Part shown: positions 36,498 through 46,600 of the stretch, in pieces | How positions within the stretch are numbered: position 1 is the first letter of the stretch | Layout of the letters: each line of letters begins with the position of its first letter | Source: CBDCWQ01 sp965223435 | GTDB taxonomy: Bacteria > Myxococcota > Kuafuiibacteriia > Kuafuiibacteriales > Kuafuiibacteriaceae | Assembly: GCA_965223435.1 (NCBI GenBank) | Contig: CBDCWQ010000020.1 | Location: 186,001 to 250,000 of the forward strand | Reading direction: 5' to 3' | Length of the DNA: 64,000 bases | Notes under the pieces: generated by a model | The model's input: only the letters and a program-made list of their open reading frames with translations | Told to the model about the DNA's origin: nothing | The model's database searches: none | Translations under genes and position numbers: made by a program

Positions 36498-37931
36498 GTG
36501 AATCATGGTGCATCGGACGGGTCACCCCCACGAAAAGCGGAAGAATGGGGAGAAGAAATCGCAATGATCGCGTCCGGGCAGGCTTCACGAGAGCACCGTC
36601 TGATTCACGCCATTGGGCAGTTTGATGCCTTGGGTGGATGGCACGCCCAGGGCGCCGTGTCCTGCGCGCACTGGCTGTCTTGGCGGATTGGGCTCGACCT
36701 GGGGGCCGCAAGAGAGAAGCTTCGGGTCGCCAAGGCGCTTCGGAATCTCCCCGCCATCGACGGTGCCTTTGCGGCCGGTCAGCTTAGCTACTCCAAGGTC
36801 CGAGCCCTGACCCGGGTGGCCAGTTCAGAAAACGAAGTCGCGCTGGTGGAGATGGCGGTCTTTGCCACCGCATCTCAGCTCGAGCAGATCTGCCGCCGCT
36901 TCCGGGGCGTTCTTCGGAGCGAAGCCACGGACTCTGTAGACGAGGCCGAGGCGCGGCGCTTCGTGTCCCACTCAGTCACGTCGGACGGCATGATGCGCTT
37001 TTCGATTCAGCTGCCTGCCGAGGAAGGGGCGCGTCTTTTGGCGGCCGTTGCGATGGGGCAAGACGCTGCGGGTGGTGCCCAGGCACAGAGGCGTGGCGTT
37101 TCGGCGGAAACGTCGGGTGGGTCCAGGCCGAGAGCGAGCCGGGCGGACGGATTGATGACCGCGGTGGAAAGCTTCCTGGAGCATGGCGCCAAGAAGAGGT
37201 CCGGCGGCACGCCGAATGAAGTGATCTTGCACGTGAGCAAGGATGTCTTGGCGCATCGAGAGGAAGGGGGCTTTATCGAAAATGGGGGATCGGTCGCCGT
37301 TCGGGCCCAGACGGCCCAGCGGCTTTCATGCGATGCCGGAGTGGTCGAAATGGTTGAAGATTCAGACGGTACGGTGCTGAGCGTAGGCCGTCGCACCCGC
37401 ACCGTGCCGAGTGCCATTCGCCGAGCCCTCCAAATGCGCGACCGAAGGACCTGTTGTTTCCCGGGTTGTACCCACAATCGCTTCCTCGATGCCCACCATC
37501 TTCAGCACTGGGCTGAAGGCGGGGAGACGAAGCTCGACAACTTGATCTTGCTGTGCGGGCGTCACCATCGTTTTGTTCACGAGCACGGATTCCAGATCGA
37601 AAGGCACGGAGGGCGGTTCCATTTCTTTGACCCAAGGGGGCGACCCATCTTGGAAACACCCCCAATGCCGCCCCCAGAGGAAGCGGGTGTGCACCTTCTC
37701 ACGGGCCCTCAGGAGCAGCTCTTGGCTCTACAGGGAAGCTCACTGACCGCCGCTGGTGACGGAGAACGCGTGGACTATGTCCACGTGGTCGATGCCCTGG
37801 TGTCCGCCACGGGGCTGGGCGACGTCCGGACCGTTGAGGGCCCAAAGCAGGCCGTTTCCCCGAGAGAAGATTCGCTCGAACTCAAAGAGACCGAAGAAGC
37901 GATGGTGTACTCGGCCTCCTTTGCTTGTTGA
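36498..37931 (+). CDS. DUF222/HNH endonuclease domain protein
   Basis: The N-terminal 230 residues form a DUF222-type helical domain (HWLSWRIGLDLGAAREKLRV, YSKVRALTRVA). A C-terminal HNH nuclease follows, with CCFPGC, DAHHLQHWAEGG, NLILLCGRHHRFVHE; the His-Asn-His residues and Cys pair are intact. Such proteins are multicopy in actinobacteria and Myxococcota and often accompany mobile or repeat sequences; their role is unclear. The GTG at 36498 is used, though an ATG at 36564 is possible. The 8-bp satellite starts 8 bp after the stop. Confidence 0.87.
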   Translation: MNHGASDGSPPRKAEEWGEEIAMIASGQASREHRLIHAIGQFDALGGWHAQGAVSCAHWLSWRIGLDLGAAREKLRVAKALRNLPAIDGAFAAGQLSYSKVRALTRVASSENEVALVEMAVFATASQLEQICRRFRGVLRSEATDSVDEAEARRFVSHSVTSDGMMRFSIQLPAEEGARLLAAVAMGQDAAGGAQAQRRGVSAETSGGSRPRASRADGLMTAVESFLEHGAKKRSGGTPNEVILHVSKDVLAHREEGGFIENGGSVAVRAQTAQRLSCDAGVVEMVEDSDGTVLSVGRRTRTVPSAIRRALQMRDRRTCCFPGCTHNRFLDAHHLQHWAEGGETKLDNLILLCGRHHRFVHEHGFQIERHGGRFHFFDPRGRPILETPPMPPPEEAGVHLLTGPQEQLLALQGSSLTAAGDGERVDYVHVVDALVSATGLGDVRTVEGPKQAVSPREDSLELKETEEAMVYSASFAC

Positions 37932-37938
37932 AGGCAAG

Positions 37939-38269
37939 CAGCTTCTCAGCTTCTCAGCTTCTCAGCTTCTCAGCTTCTCAGCTTCTCAGCTTCTCAGCTT
38001 CTCAGCTTCTCAGCTTCTCAGCTTCTCAGCTTCTCAGCTTCTCAGCTTCTCAGCTTCTCAGCTTCTCAGCTTCTCAGCTTCTCAGCTTCTCAGCTTCTCA
38101 GCTTCTCAGCTTCTCAGCTTCTCAGCTTCTCAGCTTCTCAGCTTCTCAGCTTCTCAGCTTCTCAGCTTCTCAGCTTCTCAGCTTCTCAGCTTCTCAGCTT
38201 CTCAGCTTCTCAGCTTCTCAGCTTCTCAGCTTCTCAGCTTCTCAGCTTCTCAGCTTCTCAGCTTCTCAG
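37939..38269 (+). repeat. Octanucleotide satellite, 41 copies of CAGCTTCT
   Basis: Forty-one perfect head-to-tail copies of CAGCTTCT (328 bp) plus a final CAG. The repeat is free of stops in all plus-strand frames, so it generates spurious open frames reading SASQLLSF. The perfect identity implies recent expansion or active maintenance by slippage. It lies between the HNH gene and the rsgA leader. Confidence 0.97.
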
Positions 38270-38407
38270 GCTCTACGGCTTGGCGGCACGCGGTGGTGTC
38301 CTTGGTCTTGACAACCTGTCGGTTGAACTCTAGATTTGGGGCTCATGACTGCGGTCATTGTGTAAAGCAAGCGCTCTTCCTTCTTGGAACCGAGTCTTTC
38401 GGTGGGC

Positions 38408-38430
38408 CCACGCGCGGATAAAGCGCGTGG
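38408..38430 (+). promoter_or_regulatory. Hairpin in rsgA leader
   Basis: CCACGCGC and GCGCGTGG form a perfect 8-bp stem with a 7-base loop, ending 20 bases before the rsgA start codon. It could affect translation or end transcription coming from the repeat side; no T tract follows. Confidence 0.4.
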
Positions 38431-38450
38431 TGCATGTTGAGGTATGCACA

Positions 38451-39503
38451 ATGACACATCTCCTTAAACTGGGCTTTGCCCGATTCAGACGATCCTTTGA
38501 AGACGTGGCGTCGGTGGGCCAGGTACCAGCCCGGGTTGCAGAGGTCTTTCCGAGTGGGTTCCGCGTGCTGGGGGCTCGTGGCCGCGATCTGGCGGTCTTG
38601 TCGGGTTCTATGCTCCGCGATGGAGGACGTCCCGTCGTGGGCGATTGGGTGGTCCTCGCGGGCGGCGACGGCGCGGCCGTCATCGAAGAAGTTCTTCCCC
38701 GCCGCGCCTTGCTTTCCCGCAAGCGGCCCGGAAAGACCTCCGTGGCGCAACCGCTTGTCGCCAACGTGGACCGCGTCGTCATCGTTACGACGCCTGGGCG
38801 TGATTTCAACCCGCACCGCTTGGAGCGGTTCATGGCAGTCTCCTGGGAAGCCGGGGCCACCCCGATCATCGCCATCAACAAGAGCGAAGACCTGGTCGAC
38901 CGAGAGGCCCTCATCGACCCCATTCGTGCCTCTGCGGGTTCGGTCCCTATTATTCTAACCAGTGCCACGACCGGTCTCGGCATTGAGGCGCTGCTTGGAG
39001 CTCTCCCCGCCGGGGACACGGTGGTCTTGATGGGAACTTCTGGAGTGGGCAAGTCCACGCTCCTCAATCGGATCGCTGGAAACCTCCGTGTGCGAACCCA
39101 GGACATCCGGGAATCCGACGAGAAGGGGCGGCACACCACAACGACGCGCTCCCTATGGTGCGCGCGGGAGCGTGTTTTCATCGACACGCCTGGAGTTCGT
39201 GAGTTGGGACTCGTCGATGCCGGGGTCGGCTTGGGGGCCGTATTTGCCGACATCGACACTTTTGCTGCGAACTGCCGGTTTCGAGACTGTCGACACACGA
39301 CTGAACCTGGCTGTGCCGTTCGTGAAGCCGTCGCGCGGGGTGAACTAGACGGCGCCCGCGTTCTACACTACCTGGACCTTGACCGGGAGCAAGAAGCTGC
39401 GGTCCAGCGTTCCGATGCACGAGCCGCCCGGGCCCAGGGCCGAAAAATGGGTCGGCAGATACGGGAAGCCAAGGCCTGGCGTAAAATGAGACGGGGTCGA
39501 TGA
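38451..39503 (+). CDS. rsgA: Ribosome small subunit-dependent GTPase A
   Basis: RsgA (YjeQ) is a circularly permuted GTPase that releases RbfA and checks late 30S maturation. An N-terminal OB fold precedes the G domain in the order G4 (NKSEDL), G1 (GTSGVGKSTL), G3 (DTPGV). The zinc-binding C-terminal motif is present (NCRFRDCRHTTEPGCAV). The basic tail (KMGRQIREAKAW) is typical. The ATG at 38451 gives the standard length of 350 residues. Confidence 0.94.
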   Translation: MTHLLKLGFARFRRSFEDVASVGQVPARVAEVFPSGFRVLGARGRDLAVLSGSMLRDGGRPVVGDWVVLAGGDGAAVIEEVLPRRALLSRKRPGKTSVAQPLVANVDRVVIVTTPGRDFNPHRLERFMAVSWEAGATPIIAINKSEDLVDREALIDPIRASAGSVPIILTSATTGLGIEALLGALPAGDTVVLMGTSGVGKSTLLNRIAGNLRVRTQDIRESDEKGRHTTTTRSLWCARERVFIDTPGVRELGLVDAGVGLGAVFADIDTFAANCRFRDCRHTTEPGCAVREAVARGELDGARVLHYLDLDREQEAAVQRSDARAARAQGRKMGRQIREAKAWRKMRRGR

Positions 39504-39571
39504 AACCAGCGTGGGTTTGGGCTGTGGGATGCGTGAAGCTCAAGGTCAATCCAACTGATCCATGGAAGGTA

Positions 39572-40334
39572 CCTGGGCTCACTTGGACTACATCCGAACA
39601 AACCGCTTGGGTTGGCGTGAGCCGAGGTGTACGGGTGGGCCGAATTCATTTCGGCCCGGGCCCCGTCGGGCCGCATGGGCCGTGACCGATGCAAGGACGG
39701 TTGATATTCGGCTGGGTGGGATCGAAGTGATCGATGGGAAGTACCTGGGCTCACTTGGATTACATCTGAACAAATCGCTTGGGTTGGCGTGAGCCGAGGT
39801 GTACGGGTGGGCCGAATTCATTTCGGCCCGGGCCCCGTCGGGCCGCATGGGTCGTGACTGATGCAAGGACGGTTGATATTCGGCTGGGTGGGATCGAAGT
39901 GATCGATGGGAAGTACCTGGGCTCACTTGGATTACATCTGAACAAACCGCTTGGGTTGGCGTGAGCCGAGGTGTACGGGTGGGCCGAATTCATTTCGGCC
40001 CGGGCCCCGTCGGGCCGCATGGGCCGTGACCGATGCAAGGACGGTTGATATTCGGCTGGGTGGGATCGAAGTGATCGATGGGAAGTACCTGGGCTCACTT
40101 GGACTACATCCGAACAAACCGCTTGGGTTGGCGTGAGTCGAGGTGTACGGGTGGGCCGAATTCATTTCGGCCCGGGCCCCGTCGGGCCGCATGGGCCGTG
40201 ACCGATGCAAGGACGGTTGATATTCGGCTGGGTGGGATCGAAGTGATCGATGGGAAGGTACCTGGGCTCACTTGGACTGCATCCGAACAAATCGCTTGGG
40301 TTGGCGTGAGCCGAGGTGCACGGGTGGGCCTAAC
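39572..40334 (+). repeat. 172-bp tandem repeat, four full copies and one partial
   Basis: Units start at 39572, 39744, 39916, 40088 (173 bp) and 40261 (partial), differing by only a few bases. Each full unit holds a perfect hairpin, GGGCCGAA-TTCAT-TTCGGCCC (first copy 39637-39657), followed by a GC-rich run GGGCCCCGTCGGGCC. It starts just after rsgA and ends before the giant plus-strand gene. Open frames across it on both strands are repeat artefacts. Shorter diverged relatives occur near 35.06 and 35.24 kb. Confidence 0.95.
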
Positions 40335-40604
40335 CGCGGTTGGAGTCATGCGCGCGTTGACAGTTGAAGCGTAGTATATCGAGGCTATCCATGGGATCAA
40401 GCCGAAACGGGTGTGGATTCGTGGCCGGTAAGTGGCAGTCCTAGGAAGCCCAGTGGTTTGCGACCGGTACCGGTTGGGGAAAACGGCAGCGTCGTCCGGT
40501 GGTGTTGGCCCAAGATATCTAGCAATTCATATTGCCTGGGGGGTGAGATTGAAGTCTGGTGGGGCCGAGTGGTGCCGGGCCCGTAGGTTGCTTGGCCTGA
40601 TGCT

Positions 40605-40620
40605 GGAGGGGGAAGCGGTG
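40605..40620 (+). promoter_or_regulatory. Ribosome binding site and GTG start shared with member 3
   Basis: GGAGGGGGAAGCGGTG here closely matches GAGGGGGAAGCGTG before the GTG at 56866, suggesting that the translation start of these paralogs is conserved. It decides the start at 40618, although ATG 40627 three codons later is possible. Confidence 0.6.
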
Positions 40621-43600
40621 ACGAACATGTGTCGATTTTCAGGGGTGAATCGGCTGGCTTGGAGCTTGGGGTGGATGTTGTTCCTGTGGCCGGATGTCTC
40701 GGTTGCGGAGGCTGACGCATCTTTTCGGGTTCGGTTTGAGTCGGGTTGGAACTTGACGACTTTTCCCTGGCGCGTTCAGGACAATCTACTCGCGCGCATG
40801 GCGGAGAAGCACTTGCGGGTTTGGGTACTCGAGGGTTCCGACCCTGGCGTGGGACCGAGTGCGTCACATGCGCGGCCGGCCTCAGACATTGAACCCGGAC
40901 GGTTCTACGCGGTCGCGGCGGCGTTGCCCACGGAGGTCGTCGTGCATGGTGCACCGGTTGTGCCTTCTTCTGCCGATCTGCGGGCAGGGTGGAATCTCAT
41001 TGAGGTGCCGTCTTTCAGTCCGCGGCCAGGATCCAATATCGAGCGCGTGCAGACGTGGGATCCAAAGAGGCAGTCTTATCTCTCTGTAGAGGAAGGCGAC
41101 CGGATGGAGCCCCAGAGGGTTTACTGGGTCAAGGCCAAGACGGCGGGCCCTTTTCCGTTTTCGGGTGGCGCCGCCTTGGCCTCGGTCGGCGCATCGCAGG
41201 GTGGCGACGCCTTGTTCTCGGCCGGCGCATCGCAGGGTGGCGACGCCTTGTTCTCGGTCGATGCATCGCAGGGTGGCGACGCATCGTTCTCGGTCGATGC
41301 ATCGGAGGGTGGCGACGCATCGTTCTCGGTCGGTGCATCGCAGGTTTCTGGGTTCGAGCGCTTGGCTCCCGTGCAACATCAGGAAGGGGCCTTCGGTGTG
41401 CCGATGGCCGTGGGTGAAGGCAGCCTCAACGCGGCGCTTCCCAAGCTTGTGGCTTCGAGAGTGAGAGACAAGATCTATGCCCACCTGGTTTACATTGCAA
41501 AAGGGGACAGGCTCCTGGGTGACCAGATCTGGTATTTTTCGAGTGACAGGGCGGGCAAGCGAGGCTCGTGGAGCTTGCCCACGTTTTTGGGGCAGCCCGA
41601 TGTGCGGTGGTCGGTGGAAGATCTCGCCATCGCGGCACAGGGCAAGCGGTTGACGGTTGCCTGGATTGCGACCTCCAGTGTTGCGGGGGAGCACCGTCTT
41701 TACGCGCTTGGCAGTGACGACGCTGGTCAGAGTTGGCGAGGTGAAAGCGGGGTGCGTGTCGCCGGACCGCGTGCGCAAGCAAGATTGGTGCGATCGAGCT
41801 CTGCGTGGATGGATGGTCTCGGCATGGCGTACGACCATTTGGGGCAGCATCATCTGGTTTGGGGTGAACAGCATAAGGCCTACTATCTTCGAAACCTCAA
41901 AGGCCCGGCGTCCAATGTGTTTGATGCGCATAAACGCGAGCCGGTCGACGTGGTGGTCGACTACCAGCTCGAGTATGTTGGGGGGTGTAGTCAAGAGCGG
42001 GAGAATGAAAAATGCGTTTGCTCCGAGATGGTGCACGAGTTCTATTCGCTGGGCGAGGAACGAATAAGCCCCGAGGACGAAGAACGATCGCTGGGATGCC
42101 TCGAGGTCTACGACGAGTATCCCCATCTTCGTGCCGCACTCCCCAAACACCCGTCCGGCGGTCTGGCCTACGGGCCGTACTTTTTTCGATGCGAACAAAA
42201 CTATGTCAGGCGGCCGTCCCTTCACGTGGATCGAAACGCGGTGACCATCACTGCGCATCAAACCCTCAGCTGGGATAACCGTCCCATCAAGAACCCCGAT
42301 TGGCGCGCTCGCTACGGCCCTAAAACCCCGCCTCCAAATCCAGAGGATCCCTGTGGTGATCCCTTGGCGGGTCGTCGGCAATCGCTGCTTGGGTTCCGGC
42401 AGGTATGGAAACCACATTCCGGTGCCTGTGATCCGCTGGAGCGGGCGTCTTGGCTTCTCGCGCCCGAGGGCGCTCTTGGGAGCCGGTATTCTGGCGAGCG
42501 AAGTCCGCCGCATCCACGGGATGGGTATCAGTATCTTTATGCGGGTCAGTGGCATGACCGGGACGTCATCAAGGTGGCCCAAAGGCCGTTGCTCCGAGGG
42601 CAATGGTCCTCGCCAAGTCAGGGACCGGTTCAACGACGAAAAGTAGCGGCGGTGCAACCAGGTGTTCCGAGACATGCGTTCGAGCCGGTGGTGACGGTCG
42701 AGGACGTGGGCGAGCGAGAAGAGGGTTGGCGGGAGGGGATTTGGGCGGGTGATACCTTTTCGCGTTGGCGCATCTCCCACGTGGATGTTTTCGACAGCCA
42801 CGATCTTTTCGACGAAGGACAAGAACCCTGCGTGGACATTGAGGCCCAGCCCTTGGATTCGAACGCGCCGAAGAAAATGGCGCCTCTTTACCCGCGCGTG
42901 ACAACCGGTCCCTCTGGACAGATGTGGGTGGTCTATGAGCGGGGGCCTCCGCCAGGGCCGAGCGCGCCGGGCATGAATCCCATCTTTGTGGCGGCGTCGC
43001 ATGACCACGGCCTTTCTTGGTCCCCGGCTGAAGCGATTGCGACCGGAACCATGCCTGTGGTGGTTTCGGCCTCGAGCCAAGAGACCATTGTTTTATACAG
43101 CGACCCCCAAAAACCGGGCGGGGGGGCCATTCGAACGGTTCGCAAGCTGGGTGATGGGCCTTGGCACGGCGGCGAAACACTCAACGAGAAGCCTGCGAAG
43201 CACATCCATGGCCATCATGGTGGCGAACACGCGGGTCCTCTGTACGGGGTGCCCGAACTGATAGCCGTCGAGCAGCTTTTTGTCGCGGCGTGGATCCAAA
43301 AGGCCTCACCCGGTGGTTCACGCGAACAGATCATGGTGAGTCGGGCGGCACGTCTACGGGACGAAGAGGTTCAGATACGGGTGACTGGCGTGCCAGAGCC
43401 ATCGTCCGCCGGCGGAAACGCCGACGGTCCTCGGCTCACGATGGAAGATCAGTTCGACCAAGAGCGGGTTCTTGAGGATGAGGGCGTCTCTTTGGATCTG
43501 GGTTCCGGGGCGCCGGGGGCGGCCGGGTGGTCGCCCGATGCCACGAGCCCGCTCGCCCGGCTTCCAAGGGGCGTGGAACAAGGGGTGACGCCGTGGAGCC

Positions 43601-46600
43601 CAGCTGATCCCGTCGCATGGAATCATGTGGCCCTCGGCGAAGCTTTTGTCCGCCCGGAGGTTCAAGAGACGGTCCTAGAGACCCTCGCGCCTGCCACAGT
43701 CGCCGACAACTACCGGCGGGGAGTGGATTTGCGCGATCGCCTCTACAACCCGTTGACGGGCGGACAGCGCGAGTACCTTCGAGATTCACGGGACCCCGAC
43801 AGCGCCAAGCTTTCGGAGTTTGATCGGGTGTGGGCCTACACCCAGGGGATCGCGCTTGCGCAGGCTGCGCGCCAAGGCGATGGTCAAAAAGCAGAAAACA
43901 TGGCGCGCTGGCTGTGTCGCCATGCGGTCTGGGAATCTCAAGGCGACGAAAACGCATCCGTCATTTTGGGCTGGCACTTTTCCCACAACACGCTCGGCGA
44001 TGACTGGAAGGATGTCCGCTTGGTGACCGGCGCGACCGCTTGGGCGGTTCACGGCTTGGGGGTCTTTTTGTCTTCTATGGCCTTTTCTCGCACTGAGGAG
44101 CCCGGCGCGCATGATGCGGACGCCTATCGTCACTGCTACCAGGCGTCTTTACGCGGTTTGGCCCGCTACCGCACCGAGTCGGGCTTGATGACGGCGGGCA
44201 TGACCGCGCAGGCTCTTGAACACTCGGAAGGCGGGAGGGCCTACTACCAGACCCTCGATGCCCTCGGCTACGACGACGTGCCCAAAACCATGGTGAGGGC
44301 GATGAACGTGGTGACCGAGCACAACCTCGACACCCTGAGTGTACTCAACCATGCCTTGCGCCATGCCGAAGCCTTTGGACTGGATGCTGCGTATATTCGT
44401 ACCTGGCGCGATGAGCTCCGAGATGCGATTTTCACGAAGCTTTGGCATCCGGAGGATCGCCGGGTGCTCACCGGCGGAGAGTTCGACGGCCAAGGCCACT
44501 TTTTCCCGAGCAAATGGAGTGCCATCGACAACTGCAGCTGGTTGGCGCTTTCCGTCGACTACGAGCACCTCTCTTTGGGCCAAACGGACAAGCTCGGCGA
44601 TTGCTTAGCGTACACGGTGGATGCTTTTGTGAAAGAGCTCGGCTTCGAGGACGGTCCCGACGCCCCGAGGTATTTGGGTACGCATTATTTTCCATCCGAT
44701 TTCCGAGATCCGTACATTGATCTTTCGCGGGAAGATCAGTCCAAACAGCCCAAGACCTACCACCTCGAGGCGACGGCGGGGCTCATCTTGGGCCTCTGGA
44801 CGTTTGCCGATCAAAACCCCGATCACCCCGGCGTCATCGAGCTTAGGGCGGTTGCCGATGATCTGTGGTTTTGGATGCAGCGTTTTGTCGGTGATCACGG
44901 TTTTGTGTACGCGAGTCGGCGCATTCAAGACCTTTCTACGCTCCTGGAATCGAGTACGGCGGCCATTTGGTTTGTCGATGTGCGGGACTACCAAACCCAG
45001 CGGGCCTATGCCGAATCGATTCACCGCATCGAGGAGGCCCATTTCGAACCCGTAGACCCTCAAATGGACGGCGTCTTGGTCTATCAGACTGAGGTTTTCC
45101 TGAGCGCGGAACAGCCGAGCTGGGCTGCGCACCTCTCGCTTCTTGAGGCGCGTGGCCTCGGGGTGATCATCGAGCCGGTCTCGAAGGCGAATGAAAGCCC
45201 GCTCTTGCCACTGTGGTCGCTCCGCCCACTGGATTCGACGCCCTCCATGCGTGCGGCCGAATGGGTCCCGGAGGGGGCTGAAGGCTCCGGGTTGGGGCCT
45301 GAGGCGCGGGTCGGGATGGGCATACATCGCCGTGAGGCGGGCACCTACCAGTTGGCGCTCGGGGACAGCGGGGCCTTGGGTGCGTTTCGGGTGTGGTTGG
45401 TCCTGGACGTGGGCTCGGATCGTTCTCGCGAGGTGCTGGTTGGGGGACACGGACCAGGGGCCACCGATATCCCGCGTTTTTGCACGACGCTTTCCCACCC
45501 AGCCCGTGTGCACGCAGCCTTTTTGTCTGAGGACCTCCCTGACGCGAAGTGGACGGTCGAACAAATCCCCGGCCAGGGCGTTGTGGCGGGAGAAGGCATG
45601 CACACCATCCGGGTGGCGCCACCCGGCGAGGGCCGCGCACCGTTTGTGGCTACGGTCAGTGGCCACCAGTGTTCGCCCTATTTGGTGTTTGGGCAGCCCG
45701 GCCAGGAGGGTCCCTCCGGCGGTTTCGAGCTTCAACGCGGTCGGGAGGCTTTGCTGCGCGTCAGTGAGCTGAAGGACGGCGAAAAAGTACCCTACACGGA
45801 GTCGAGTTTTGTCCACCGCCTGGAGGTCCTCACCCCCGGGGCAGAGGGGCCGTCCATGGCGAGGGTGTTCCCAACCGAAAGTCCAGGACAGTTTGTGATT
45901 CACCCCGAGGCCTCGGGGCTTTACGCGGTTCGTTTGTTCCTCGATTCCCAAGACATGGCCCGAGAATCGACACTCGTGGTCGATATCGAAGCCACTCTTG
46001 CCGAACAAAAAGCGTTTTCAAATCCCTGGGTGGCCAACTTCTTGCTGCCGTTCACCTCCCAAGGTGATCGGGTTCGGTCCACCCAGCTCCAGGTCTTTGC
46101 GTACTACCGCCCGCAGGGTCGATTGATGATCGATGCCGTCGGGCATTCAGGCGTGCGGTCCATCTATGGTCCTCAAAGTTCAAATCGAGGTGAAGCGGTG
46201 GTGTACATCTATCGCGGCGATCAATGGTTCGACGCTGCGTACGCCGAGGGTTTTGAGGAGCGCGGGGTTTATCGCAACCAGGATCCATTTGATCTTTTTT
46301 CGCCTCAAGGCGTGGTGTTCGGACCGGACGCGGCGACCGACGACGATCAAACGCTGGCCGATTGGGTGCTCCATGAGGATTCGTTTCGGGTTCCGGGAGC
46401 CGCCCCCGATGCGCGGCACGAGTTTCAGGTGTACGTGACTTCCGGATCGGTGCGGGTGGGGTCGCGGATTCGGCCGGACCCTTTCGTCGGGTATCTGGGA
46501 TCGAAGACTTCCCTCTATGTTCCGCCGACCGACACGGTGGGCGAGGCGGTGGTTCACATCGCTTTGGGCGACGCGGCGACCGAGGTTCTCGGGGGGAGGG

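Noticed and set aside
37756..38421. Open frames of 128 and 221 codons reading SASQLLSF repeats
   Set aside because: They exist only because the 8-bp satellite has no stop in any plus frame; no ribosome site or homology.
37939..40334. Possible CRISPR arrays
   Set aside because: Neither the 8-bp nor the 172-bp array has unique spacers of regular length, and no cas genes are present.
39588..40400. Repeated minus-strand frames of about 112 codons and plus-strand frames of 61 codons in the 172-bp array
   Set aside because: Each copy of the repeat gives the same frame; this reflects the DNA repeat and not a protein family.
40882..43080. Long antisense frame of 732 codons, and another at 44605-46008
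   Set aside because: They are shadows of the giant plus-strand gene, caused by GC-rich codon use, with no recognisable domains.
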